NCBI GenBank assembly: GCA_023213395.1
Contig: CM041465.1
Coordinates: forward strand, 193,819,741 to 193,883,740
Direction: 5' to 3'
Length of the DNA: 64,000 nt
Origin: Cycas panzhihuaensis
Taxonomy: Eukaryota; Cycadophyta
Under the pieces are notes generated by a model. That model saw only the letters and a list, made by a program, of their open reading frames with translations. It had not been told where the DNA came from and ran no database searches. A program made the position numbers and the translations under genes. Shown here one piece after another: positions 1 through 11,279 of this stretch (position 1 is its first letter; every line of letters begins with the position of its first letter).

Positions 1-570
1 TGTTAGGTTAGGTACAAAGAAACAACTATAATTAGGAAATATGCATCCTAATGAAACCCTCACACTCTGAGGGCCTTATTATTGATTGCTATTTAGTCCT
101 TTTAAGGACACCTATTAATATATAAAATGATATTATTTTTATGATTTTTAGTTATATGGTAATTCACTATTTAAATTATTTTTATGTATGTTTTCTTCTT
201 CATTTACTTACTTGCATTTCCTATTTGATTAGATAGATATTCTATGCTTTCTTTTAGGTTTTTTCCTCTTTTCTCCTTTTGGCATATTATATACACCTAG
301 ATGTTTCCCATTAGCCTAGAATATAGTTGTATTTTATCCTACACTCGTATCCATAGGATGCATGAGTACTTGTAAGAGATATAAGTTCATTACTTACTTG
401 ACATGGATCCCCTTTACTCTTTAGGTCTACTTGTTAAGTTGTATATTTATCCTCTCCTTCCATGACTGGCGACTATATTGAGGTCTCATTAGTTGGGTAT
501 GGCATATCATTGTTGATTCTTTTTCTCCATTTCATTTAAGTTCTTTTATTATAGGGTGATGCTCTTGTTA
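1..570 (+). repeat. Outer repeat A, left copy (LTR-like)
   Basis: This stretch aligns by eye with 33480-33965 in the same orientation. Shared landmarks in the same order are the tgttaggt-like start, a ctcacactctgag / cttacactctaag segment, tatttagtcctt, a polypyrimidine stretch with ttcttttag, and aggtctact followed by tatttatcctc. The copies have diverged by many substitutions and small indels. They bracket everything between, so they could be the LTRs, or other repeated parts, of the oldest element in the window. The window edge may cut the left end. No PBS or PPT could be tied to either copy. Confidence 0.55.
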
Positions 571-1647
571 GCACGTGGTGACTTCTCATGAGCACTCATA
601 GACTCTCTTTAATATTATGTTAAGGTGTGAGTATGTATCTCATTTAATATCCTTTCCATCTTAGGCCATATTTCCTAGCTCTTTGCCATTTTACATGCCT
701 TAATGGCAGAGAAATACTATCCATCTTGGGTTACTAACCCCATTCATATAACATAATTATTTACGGTAATCCCCCATCTAACCCAACCATTTCATACCTA
801 CTAGTAGGGGTAACACAACTATGGTGGCATCTATCATGTGGAAACCGCACACCAAGCTAGGGCACTCCCCCAACAAGCTTTATTTTATCATATAATAACC
901 CCACATTTTGTTGGGATAATCCTTATTCATTTCCACTTTTCTATTTTATCCCTCACTAGCCATTAGCCTAAGGGCATTATCCTTTTAAGTCTAAGCCTTC
1001 TGAGGCATGGGTAAATCCCATCACCCCATACTTATATTACCCCATATCCTAACCCTTCGTAACTTGGGTTAGCTTGAGCTTTATTTTATAACCTACTCAG
1101 GTTGTGGCCCATCTTACATTTTCACGTTATATTCAACCTAGCTATGTCTCCTAATAATTAGGGTAGATTAAGCCCCAACCCTAAACTATCTATAATATGG
1201 ATCCCCTCCATCCATATGGGGTCACCCCTTTAGTTGAAAGGCTATATGGATAAAACCCACTTCCTCATCTATCATCTTATACCTTCCCTAACCTATCTAG
1301 ATAATAAACTTGGTAGACCCTACTTGTTTTGCCTTATCGAGCCTAATAGGTCCAATCTACTCTCACTACCTTAAACATAGATATTACCTAGTGGATTTCT
1401 ATATAATAGGGTACTTTATACTAACCTAATCTACTACCAATATATGGAAAATCTCCATCTAGTCCTTTTAGCTACTCCTTACCTAATGATATCCTTGTGG
1501 GAACCATGGGTATGGAACATAATCATCTATTGTGATAACCTTGTACCATGATGTGGTAATAACACATCTAGTTAGGGCAACCCCCCAACTAATCACATAT
1601 CCAATTTTTAGTTAAAAAGAAGGAAAAAAATAGGCCTTTTATTCTAG
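571..1647. other. Non-coding stretch between repeat A and a coding remnant
   Basis: There is no gene here. The strand is pyrimidine-rich and holds several near-identical short phrases such as ctagttaggg and ccccccaacta. It is probably leader or internal sequence of the outer element. Confidence 0.4.
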
Positions 1648-2057
1648 CATGAAGGGCCCAAGTTTGATCAAGAGACTGGTTTTCTTGGGCTAAGCATGAT
1701 CCACCCTATACCCATAGGCATGAAGAATTACACGTACCTTAGTGTTCCTAGTGTTTTAGAGTTTGATGATAAGAATGTCCCTATGAAAATAATAGGCATG
1801 ATTAATCATGTTTATGGCAACCCTATATACAGTTGGAATAGTCCCTAATATCCCCCCATTATTACATAGGCACCTCTGCCTCTCACCCCTCTTGTACCTA
1901 GTTTTGATCTTGATCCTTTTACATTGGGTGATGAACCTATTATGGGCGATTCCCAATTTGATTCCTTAAAAGAGATCTTTGACCCTCCACTTCTTCTTAA
2001 ATCATTTATATATCTTGTCCTTTCTAAGATATCAAAACCCCATACTAGGATGATTCT
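1648..2057 (+). pseudogene. Decayed coding stretch of unknown family
   Basis: One plus-strand frame stays open for about 137 codons except for two internal stops near 1848 and 1869, before ending at a TGA near 2058. The residues look protein-like rather than random: many aspartates, prolines and leucines, with phrases such as IHPIPIGMKNYTYL and FDLDPFTLGDEP. I recognise no conserved domain. Given the setting between repeat A and the next LTR, the likeliest source is an N-terminal ORF or gag-like protein of the outer retrotransposon. No start codon, promoter or partner gene is evident. Function is unknown. Confidence 0.35.
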
Positions 2058-2454
2058 TTGAAAGGGTATTAAAAAAATATAAATTGGGAGTATAATGATA
2101 GTCTTTATCCCCCTTTTATACCCTAGGTTAAAGACAAACAAACTTGAATATGATCACCCTAAAAATAATGAAGTGACAATGCCATGTCTAGTCAGGGTAA
2201 TACCCTAAGAATTTCCTTCTTATTAGACCTACCAATAGGAGCAACCCCTTTATAATGGTGTCCCTTAAGTAACAACCATAGACCCATATAAAGCACTACC
2301 TCATTATTTGATAGAAATAACCCAAAAAATTTCTCTAAACTACCAACCACTAAGAAGGTTAAACTATGGTAGTCTTATTTTTGACATAACCATACAATAT
2401 ATTCAGTATTAGAATATGTGATACTTTTACATATCTAATATTTAATATAAAGTT
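2058..2454. other. AT-rich stretch, no feature seen
   Basis: Low-complexity AT-rich sequence leading into the LTR at about 2455. No open frame, RNA gene or clear repeat was seen. Confidence 0.4.
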
Positions 2455-2890
2455 ATGGATCCACATAACATCCTACTCACAAAAGCATTAATAAGTGTTA
2501 TATGTATAATTATTTATGTAAGCATCCTATTGGATGTTGAAACAACTCAAGAGATATTATAGCCTATTTATGAGATGACATATTTATAAGTATATACACA
2601 CACTACTTGAGAACTTAAGAAAGGTTTGAGAAATGAGATGTAATTATTTAATATCGTAAAGAGAAGTTACCAACTCTAACCTTCTCTCATGATTTTTTCC
2701 ATACTAGGTTTTTCATATATAAATCTATTATCTCTCTTGTGGCATATACATATTCATTACTTTATATTTTATATTATTACTTTATATATTGATCTTACAA
2801 TACTTAAACTGTGTACATTTCTCATAATATGATTGAATTATTATACATCTTTGATATACTTCTATTACACATAATAAGTACATTATAATA
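2455..2890 (+). repeat. Copia-type LTR, left copy (element D)
   Basis: It aligns with 28669-29118 and, after an interruption, with 33205-33290. Shared landmarks are a start like tgttgtgaacccacat, gagaacttaagaaagg / gagaacttgagaaagg, a tccaactctacc-like segment, a TATA-like run catatataaat followed by ctattatct, and an end just before a methionine-tRNA-type primer site. The left boundary is good to about 10 bp only. The primer site on its right makes this the 5' LTR of a plus-strand element. Confidence 0.6.
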
Positions 2891-2933
2891 TGGTATCAAA
2901 GTGAAATTCTAAATTTTTACATGGTATCAAAGC
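2891..2933 (+). other. Primer binding sites, duplicated
   Basis: Two copies of tggtatcaaag occur at 2891 and 2922. They match the usual copia primer site TGGTATCAGAGC, which pairs with initiator tRNA-Met, with one or two changes. Position right after the LTR supports the call. Which copy was used is unclear. Confidence 0.6.
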
Positions 2934-3610
2934 TATCGTGAGAGCTTTCTTAGCCATGTTGTAAAAAATCTTATAAAATAGATTGAAGCCTATATAATCT
3001 AGTTGATGAGCTAATTGAGCTAGTAATTTAGCCAAGTACAAAGCTAGGATATAAACTAATACATAGCCAATTATAGAGCTAGTTTAAAGTGTTTTTGATG
3101 AGATAAAAGTTGATTATACTAGTGACATGTGATTGAGAATATGGGATAAGATGAAGATGTTTGAAAGTTGCATACAAATGATGATAATAAGACTAATGGT
3201 ATGCTTATTATTGAATTTATATAGGTATTTATTTTATACATATAGGTGTCATATTTTAGAAGTATGTAGGTGTTAGAGAAGTCCACTAAATGATGAAGAA
3301 TAAATTATTTCCAGTAACATTCACTAATATAGGCTAGCCCCTATAGAAGTGAATGAGATTTAGTAGGATTGGCCATCTCACCAAATCTTAATTAGTAATA
3401 GTAAGATCAACATATTATTATGAAGACTTAATATCTATTAGTAATATAAAATAAGTAGTAGTCATGTACCGATTGATATATAACAAAATAAATTGATATG
3501 CATTATTAAGTAGACATGATATTTTGATACATTTAATTAAATTTGAATCTTTAATAAAGTCTACTAATAAGCCCCTAAACCGTTACTAATCAATCATGTG
3601 AAGGAGCTAA
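2934..3610 (+). other. Internal region of element D, first part
   Basis: AT-rich sequence after the primer site with no readable gag or pol. It is broken at 3611 by the gag-only element and resumes at 7795. The flanking words on both sides of that insertion (gagctaa) agree. Confidence 0.4.
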
Positions 3611-3965
3611 TGGAATAAAAAATGTGAAAATAGAGTAGAACAAGATCACAATGATCAATCACTAGTAGCACCATCAACATTCACATGCAGATAGAAATAA
3701 GATCATGTTATTGAAGCCATTATTAAGTACATAGAAAATTTCTAATATAAGCAGTTTTGACTAACACTAGGGTTGGACACCCCTCCAAATATATAGTTTT
3801 GGGGAGGAGGGAAACTCCTCAACCTCTAGAATTCAAACAATAATAAAATATTACATAACTCAACAACTTAACTAAAATCAACTTAACCTTACCGGACTTA
3901 CCTTAACATATGTGCACTCACATGTGTGAAAGGTGGGAGTGGGGTGATGATCATTAACCCCAACA
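3611..3965 (-). repeat. 3' LTR of gag-only copy 1
   Basis: It runs from tggaataaaa to ccccaaca on the plus strand, so on the minus strand it starts TG and ends CA. It aligns with 7487-7794. It is 355 bp against 308 bp, the difference being mainly one deletion in the right copy around 7730. Confidence 0.85.
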
Positions 3966-3978
3966 TACTCCCCCTTAA
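3966..3978 (-). other. Polypurine tract of gag-only copy 1
   Basis: On the minus strand it reads TTAAGGGGGAGTA directly before the LTR start TGTTGGGG. Copy 2 has the matching tract at 29450-29462. Confidence 0.75.
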
Positions 3979-3982
3979 TAAG

Positions 3983-4703
3983 CATCCTTAACACCTTCCT
4001 TTCTCCTTGAATTTGGGAAATAGGTGATTGAGGTATACTTGAATAAGAGTCTTGTAGCTTTGTCCTTGAAATACAATTTGAAGAAGAACCTTATATCTTT
4101 GTCCTTGAAGTATAGTTTGAAGAAGAATCTTGTATCTTTGTCCCCATCTTTAATGTGATTATGAACTTGTAATGTCTTCTCTTGAACAATGAGTAAGTAT
4201 TTCTTAGGATAAGTTTTAATGTCTTCATCTTTGATTTCATCTTTTTGATCTTGTACTCCATGGGAATCACTTGTGTTACATACAATCTTATCATTTACTT
4301 CAATATGTTTATCAATCTTGAAATCTTTAACATTGGATGGTGCATCAACCTTGTCATGAGGAGATACCTATTCTAACATCTATTTCATATATAATTTATC
4401 ATCAATATAGTTAAATTCACTTAAGTCAAGCAAATCTCACTCATAAATGGATTCTAGGATGTCCCATGTTTCTTTTGATGTGTTTAATTCCAATATATGT
4501 GTAAAAACATTATCATCTATGGTGGAGTATAAAAAAGAAAGTGTTACATTATCTTTTCTAAGATTTTCTTTATTACTAGGATCATATTCACTTGTTATAT
4601 ATTTCCAAAGATCACTTACCACAAGATGTGTTTTCATTATAATTTTCCATAGTTGAAAATTTTTACCATCAAGTATAGGAAAACTAAGGTTATTTTATGC
4701 CAT
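3983..4703 (-). pseudogene. gag: Copia-type gag of gag-only copy 1
   Basis: Gag is the capsid protein of the virus-like particle. The frame starts at an ATG at 4703 and reads with a few stops towards the 3' LTR. The N-terminus has the copia gag signature: FPILDGKNFQLWKIIMK, then DLWKYITSEY at about residue 35, and SKETWDILESIYE at about residue 80. The first stop falls right after codon 3 and others follow the IYE motif. The rest is a lysine- and aspartate-rich tail with no zinc knuckle that I can see. Being followed at once by PPT and LTR is odd, because gag normally lies at the 5' end. The homologous gag in copy 2 has the same placement, so the layout belongs to the family. Confidence 0.75.
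4051..4142 (-). repeat. 39-bp tandem repeat in the gag tail
   Basis: Two full units and part of a third start at 4051, 4090 and 4129. Unit length is 39 bp, so on the minus strand it adds 13 residues each time (around FFKLYFKDKD). It is absent from the matching part of copy 2. Confidence 0.7.
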
Positions 4704-7461
4704 TGTATGGACTTTAGTGCATGACCAAAAGGAATATGGGATGAATTCCTTTTAGAGTAGAAAATGAAACAACGTATGACTTAAACTTAGAAATGAATCT
4801 TAAATGATATTTTTCAAATTTCTTTCACCATTCAAAAATATAAACTTGAAAATAAATATTCAAATGTCTCTTTTCAAAGAAATAAAAAATGATTTCAACT
4901 ATAAGACAATGATCCATCTTTGATCAATCTTTGAGAACAAGGAATCTATGAGAAAAATTAAATCTATACTCACACCTTCAAGAAAATCTATATTCATTTT
5001 CCTTTCAAAAAAACAAAACAAGATGTATATCTAGGAATGTTCTTTTATGCACTTTGAAAATAAAGAATACTCCTTTTGCACTTTTAAAATAAAAAAATGC
5101 CCCTTTTTGTAATTTTAAAAATAAAATGCTCTCCCTATTTGAAATATTAGATTCCTTTGTAGAAACAAATAAGTACTTTTCCTTTAAAATATGGAAAAAA
5201 TCTTAGAGTGCATAAAATATTTCTAAATGAGAACCAAGTGAGCTTAAAATGAGCTTCTTCAATAAAGTTAAAGAAAGGAAAATATTCTTGATATTTTAAG
5301 AAATTTATCACTTTGAAATAGAGAAAAGAGTTCAAAGTAGTCTAAACTAAAATAAATAAAGTAACTAAGTAGGTTAAATTATACCAAAAATGCTAAAATG
5401 CTTTGCTTTGCCATTAGACCTTCAATAGGCCAATAGTAAGATAAATGAGTTGTAAAATAGCTTAAAACTTAACAAACACTAGCAAATGTTATTAATAATT
5501 AATGATATATCAATCTTAAATGAGATAAATTTAACTTAAAAAAAGGAATTTGGCTCAAAGAGTTCTTAAAGAAAGTCCAACTAGGACTTTAAAGAAGCCT
5601 CAAATTTAGTAGCTTTGTACACTTATAAAATAATGTTAAAATAAGATGAAACCAACTTTAATATAAATATCTATGAAATATCTTTCAAACAAATCAAACG
5701 GTTCATAGATTGGAGCTATGAAGCTCAAGATATTAACAAAACTATGAAAGAAACTCTTTTAAGGTTAATGAAATAAAGAGCAACCAAAAGGTCAATTTTG
5801 ACCTAATAAAACCCTATAAAAATGAGTGAAATCAAATAAACAATAATTTCAAGCTGTAGAGCTCTGAAATACAAACCCAACAAATCTAACTATTTGGAAA
5901 TCTAACTCCTAGTTAAAGAGATATAGCAGAAAAAGTAAGTAATCCTCTCTTATGCAAATACCTTAAAATGAACTAGAGTGCCACTTTTGCCAATTAAAAA
6001 AAAAAAATCAAATCAACACCCAAAAAAAAAAAAGAAGTAGTCAATAATGAAGTTTGCTAAAAAGAGATTACAAAGAAACTAATTTGGGTAAAAAATGATA
6101 TCCTGGTGATAAGATATAATCTGAGGGTAGACTAGGTAGGGATTGACCCTGAGATATCGCAGAAGATAAACCCCTCCGATGCCAGGAGGGTGTACTCACT
6201 CGTTGAGTTCAAAAACTGACTGAATAATATAAAAAATAATCAAGTTAAAAAGTTTATGAACTTTATAAAAAATATAAATCAAATGGCAGATATCAAAGGG
6301 ATATAAAATACAATTAAATTAATTCAAACTTTATAAAATTAATTTATAAACTTTATTTGATAAAATCAAATGATTTTAATCAAATTTTAATGGCGTTAAT
6401 GTCTGTGTGGGTTTGACGATGAACATGAGCAAAAACTGATCAATTCAATCAAACAAAATCTTAGAGGGGAACACAGAGGAGGACATAGGCCTCTAGAGAT
6501 GAGTTCAGAGGTGAAAGACTTGAAGAAATAAAGCAACACAAAGAGAAAAATAATGTTGATAGATGCACGACCAAGTATGGATGCCAAAGGACATAGATGT
6601 TATTTAGGGGCTCTAATCAAGCAACTCTAATAGGAAATGGTCTAGAGGGAGGTTCACAACCCTCACATGCAACCTGAGAAGCCCATAGTGGAAGAAATGA
6701 AAGTTGACTGAGAGGAGGAATGGGTACGCTAAATTAGTGAAGAAGGGCAAACTTTCGAGGAGAATATCTCCCTTCATAAGGAACAAAATCACTATCTGTC
6801 TTTTTCAGTAGGTAGATGGCTCATAGATGAGTCTAATGAGAAGTCATAGGTGAGACTTTTGCTCAATAGATGAAGAGCTAAATCAAGATGATTGCTAGGT
6901 ACCCCACGTTGAAAAACCAATAGCAAATATATCATGTAAATAATATAAAATATTAATCAAATATATCAATGTGCTAAAGTTTAACTATAGAAAAATCAAA
7001 TATATATCAAAATAAAATGAACCAAACTGAACACATAACAATGGTGGATGCAATCTCCTCATGCAATGCCAAAGGAGAATTGATAAATCTATTCACAAAA
7101 GTCTTTAGGATTATTTTAAAATATTATAAAAATAATTAAAAAAACTTATGAAATCACTCAAAAACCTGTACAGAGTGCCTTTCTTATGCCTTTAAGAGTA
7201 TTCTGCATAGATCTATGGAATCTTTATATGTAAACAATCAATAAAGCTTATAACAAGTTGAATAAATCAAATATTTTAGAAAATAACTAAAGTATAGCTT
7301 CTCAAAATGAAAATACTTATAAAAAACTTGAATGTTGTAGGAAGATGTTGTGAGAATATTGTAAATGCCCAATAATCTCTGATAATGCTATAAAAGGTTG
7401 AATGCTTCTAAGATATTGTTCAATAAATATTATTAGCCAAAAATATGCTAAAAAACTTACA
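4704..7461 (-). other. Non-coding interior of gag-only copy 1
   Basis: About 2.7 kb between the primer site and gag. No frame stays open. It matches the interior of copy 2 in patches, for example agctcaagatatta at about 5726 and 31194. A motif of the type gagctc...agatatta...aaggacctttta recurs loosely several times, so this interior may have grown by old duplications. Confidence 0.5.
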
Positions 7462-7483
7462 GGATCTGAGCTCTAATACCAAA
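7462..7483 (-). other. Primer binding site of gag-only copy 1
   Basis: On the minus strand it reads TTTGGTATTAGAGCTCAG, a variant of the tRNA-Met site TGGTATCAGAGC, three bases inside the 5' LTR. Confidence 0.75.
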
Positions 7484-7486
7484 TAA

Positions 7487-7794
7487 TGGAATAAAACATT
7501 ATGGAAATAGAGTAGAACAAGATCACAATGATCAACCACTAGTAGCACCATCAACATTCACATGTAGATAGAAAGAAGATCATGTTATTGAAGCCATTAT
7601 TGAGTACATAGCAAATTTCTAATATAGGCAGTGTTGACTAATACTAGGGTTGGACACCCCTCCAAATATATAGTTTGGGGGAGGAGTGAAATTCCTTAGC
7701 CCATATAATTCAAACAACAATAAAATATTACATAACATGTGTGTAGTCACATGTGTGAAAGGTGGGAGTGGGGTGATGATCATTAATCCCAACA
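7487..7794 (-). repeat. 5' LTR of gag-only copy 1
   Basis: It aligns with 3611-3965. Both share a gtagcaccatcaacattcac-type core and the end gatgatcattaa...ccaaca. By eye identity is near 90% outside one deletion. Confidence 0.85.
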
Positions 7795-7999
7795 TGAGCT
7801 AATACAACCCAAAGCCTAATGAAAAGGAGCTAAGCTAATTTTCTTAAGGATTGCATGATTTTTCATGACATATTGTTACTATTTTAGTCATAACCTTTTG
7901 TTTCTTAGCTATCAGGAATGGACATGGATGGCACCTCTATGGAAAGTATAGGTACATTTCTATCCTTTCTTTTTATTAATTTTGGAATATAATTGAATT
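7795..7999 (+). other. Element D internal sequence, resumed
   Basis: About 80 bp here resemble 26975-27055: a shared aaaagg(a/g)gct segment, then tttcttaaggatt and catgacata. This ties the two sides of gypsy-1 to the same old repeat. No gene was seen. Confidence 0.4.
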
Positions 8000-10900
8000 G
8001 TCACTGGACACATTTTGCATGCTATTGATTGATTGCATGATCGTTATGCCTGGCTTGCCTACCTACTTATGTTTACATCTAATACTTTAGCCTATGACAA
8101 ATTGGGACAAGCATCCCATGGCACTTCATGACCCTCCACCATGCCTCCACATCATCTTCAAGCATTCTTGGCTCCCACAACCTGCTCTTTACCATCTTTT
8201 AGTGTGATGTAATCCCTAACAACCCGTTTAAGCCTAATCGCCATCCTTACTTGCCACTTATTCCTCATTGAGGCCTAGTTGACACCTTTTTCCTGCTTAT
8301 CATGGTCCCACCAGCTCTTAAAATCTCTTAGACGCCCTAACAACTTATTATTTTGGACTCTTAGGGACTAGGACTCCCCTTTTAGGGAGCCTTCTAGGCC
8401 CCCCCCCCCTTTATTTTTCACCTTATTTTGAGCACACCACATCATTATTTGTAGTTCCATGGAAAATTCTATGATACTACGAAGTTTGCCATAGTGCGAT
8501 TGTCCACTCTTAGTTTTTGGCCTAGCCACAACTAGTTTCACATTAACTATGAAACTAACACATAACATTGGGTTATCTCCTACCCTCAACAATCCCTAAT
8601 CACCTGGTAGGTTAGGGTTGGGTTTAAAAACCTAATTTTTGGCTCATTTAGTCTCTTCTCCTTCTTCTCTCTTAGAAAAAAATTGAAAGGAAAGAAAGTT
8701 CTCTTCAGTTACCACCTACTCTTCACTCTTGCCTCTTATTTCCTTAGGGTAAAAACCTTAAGTCGTAGGTCTGCAGTAGCTTGATTTGGATAGGTCCTCC
8801 TCCCAAGTGCTCTGTCAAGTCATTGGTACCAAGTTTTCTTGCAGGTTTCACTTCTTTCTGTCACTATTGCAGGGATTTCTTATCCAGCCTTCAAGGGAAA
8901 CTCTTCTTCCCCAGCTACCTCATGAGGTAAAATTATTTCAAACCAGTTTTAGCAAGGCTTTTTAGACTTGCATATTGTCTCTTTCCTTTGGTAATAGAGG
9001 CTTCTTACATGTTTGTTCAATTTTCTTTGCAAAACCCTTTCATACACCTCTTTTCTGGAAGGTAAACCCTTCCTCTTCTTGGCTTATTTCCCTCACATCT
9101 TGAGGTTTCTCCCTAGTTTCTATAAAGAAGGTTGAGTGAAAAGAGTGTAGCAAAGAGCGAAAAGAGTGTAGCAAAGAGAGAAAGGCGTTTGAGGCTAGGG
9201 TTCTGAACCTCTTGGCTATCTCCTCTAGGGTAACCCCCTACCCTTTGCAACTTTTCTGTCCCTATACCTCTCTTGTACACCTAGAAACTCTTAAGGGAGG
9301 GGATTCTGCTAGTTGTAGTATTGGTAGCTACTTGCAACACCTGTAACTAGCCCTTATGCCCCCTTAAAATTTGATTTTTTATAGCAAGTCCTTATGATTT
9401 ACAAAATTCTAGCTCCAATTTGTAAAAGTTTCATGTTGCAACGTTTGTAGCTTTACACATTTTTTTTTAACAACTTTTACTATTCATAAACCTTGTTGCC
9501 TTCTCTACTGCTTGAAGATCTTAACTGCTTACTTAGTCCATTGGTTAGAGTGCTTGGATATGTGGAGATATCTTACCCAGAGGGTTAGCCATTCTAAGGC
9601 TATCTTTCTCCCCCCTTTTCTACCCCCCTTTTCTCCCATAGCTGTTGAAGCATTCTACATGCATATTAAGTAATATTTGGATCACACATTATGTTTATTT
9701 AAAAGACATCTATATAAGATCAATTTCCTCTTTCTTTTTGTAAGAATATACACACATATACAAATGTACATTTATTCATATATGTATCTAGCACCCTTGG
9801 GAAAGGGAAAACAACTTGTTGTGTAGATTGCAACTTTTGGAACAAGCAAAAGTCATCGTGGTCCTTTTACTTTTATGACATTGCTTTGAACTTTCTTTGT
9901 GAGTAACTCTTTTCTTTTCCTTTTTGTTCCTTTATGCACTAGTTCCTAGGGAAGGTAAGGAAGCTCCACTGGTATTTCTCCCATAACACCAACTGTGGCA
10001 AGGAGCATTAATTGGGCAAAAGTAGATTATGAGGAAAGAGAAGGGCTCGCTACACTAGTTGTGCTAGTTCCAAGTGCACTCCTTCTTACCCTACTTCCTT
10101 GCTTACACTTCTCCCCCTTTTCCCAAGGAAGAAAAGAAGAAAATAGGGAAAAGAAAGGTTACACATACTTTATTGCTTGTAGATTATTTAGTTTGCTCAT
10201 GTAGGGAAAGGAACGATCATTTTGCTTATGTAGGCATTAACCCCACTAGTAGAGTGACTCCCTGCCTCTATTGCATTCCTGTTCCCCTCTTCTTGTATGA
10301 CTCTCACATTTATTAGGGTAAGGGGACAAAGGGTTGAAAGATCCTCCGCCACTACCCTTTTTCTTCCCCATGCATTATTAGGGTAGCATGCACTAGTTGT
10401 TGCATTCTCTTCATATGATTTCTTACTTTCTTGCTTCCTTTCCTTTCGTTGACATTTATAAAAGAAAAAAGAGAGAGGCGAGAATCAAGAGAGAGTGTCA
10501 TTGTTCTTTTCCCTCTCCTTTTAATTTAGAATAAATTAGAAATAACAGCACTTCATAATACCACTCTATTCATTATAAAACAAAATAGAAGATACATTGC
10601 ATAACACCCACACACCTAGTTATCTGCCTAGGGCATTGGAACTTTAGGAGCATCCTCCTCAAGGTGTTCCCCTTTGGTAAGGCATCATCTTGCCTTACCT
10701 CTATTTAGGAGTTGGTCATTCTCTACCCAACTTCCTCTTTGCACCTTTGCTATCCACCATTCCTTTCTTATTTATAGGTATCCCCTTTCTCCATTAGGGT
10801 CTACCTCCTCCTTTCTCTCTTACCTGGGAAAGGTGCCTATCTTCTCTATCCTCCTTCCCTGACTATTTAGAATAGAAGGGTCCCTTTGAGGCTACTTGGA

Positions 10901-11120
10901 AAACTAAGGGAGCCCCTTGCCCATCTCGAATCTGAGAAGGCACTCATCATAAAGGAAGTTTTGTGTGCCATTTGCGGGTCATTGAACTTGCATTCCGATG
11001 CATAAACACCCTTTCTGGGTAATCCTTTCTTTTGCTCCCAAAGATCCTTTTGCCTTGTAATTTCCAATTGTATAGGCTTGATATCCTTATATCCGGTGAC
11101 CCCCCAGAGGTGCACTTCCA
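8000..11120 (+). repeat. Probable 5' LTR of gypsy-1
   Basis: About 3.1 kb without coding signal, ending at a Ty3/gypsy-type primer site. It contains a TATA-like gtttaaaaacc at about 8613 followed by a long pyrimidine-rich leader, as expected for an LTR promoter and R/U5. LTRs of several kilobases are usual in the Tat/Ogre branch of Ty3/gypsy. The left boundary is not fixed, and no matching 3' LTR was found in the window, so the call rests on position and the primer site. Confidence 0.5.
9138..9179 (+). repeat. 21-bp tandem pair
   Basis: The unit gaaaagagtgtagcaaagag is repeated once with one mismatch at the last base. Confidence 0.8.
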
Positions 11121-11140
11121 TTGGTGACCATACTAGGGAC
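11121..11140 (+). other. Primer binding site of gypsy-1
   Basis: The sequence ttggtgaccatactagggac resembles the site TGGCGACTCTGCTGGGGAC used by Tat-lineage elements. The differences are mostly C to T or G to A. It sits about 140 bp before the gag start. Confidence 0.55.
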
Positions 11141-11279
11141 TCGTTAGTAAAGGGTCTATCTTAGTTTCTTTTCTATTGGCCCTACCTCTCCTTTGGTAGT
11201 CCTTCTTGATTCGTTAGGTAACCCTTAATATTTATCCTTTTGTCATTCCTCTCTCTTCTAAATATTAGGAAGGACTTGT

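Larger units (their letters stand above)
3611..7794 (-). mobile_element. Gag-only LTR retrotransposon, copy 1
   Basis: A complete minus-strand element of about 4.2 kb. It has an LTR at each end, a methionine-type primer site next to the right (5') LTR and a purine tract next to the left (3') LTR. The only protein trace is a copia-type gag placed directly beside the 3' LTR. No protease, integrase, RT or RNase H was seen. The word gagctaa lies at 3604-3610 and 7796-7802, which marks the insertion site, although an exact 5-bp duplication cannot be set. It is homologous along most of its length to 29119-33204. It fits the described plant class of terminal-repeat elements that encode only GAG, which must be moved by proteins of other elements. 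Confidence 0.8.

Noticed and set aside
4051-4142. Regularly spaced repeats as a CRISPR-like array (also 16620-16930, 61261-61347)
   Set aside because: Direct tandem units without unique spacers in plant nuclear DNA.
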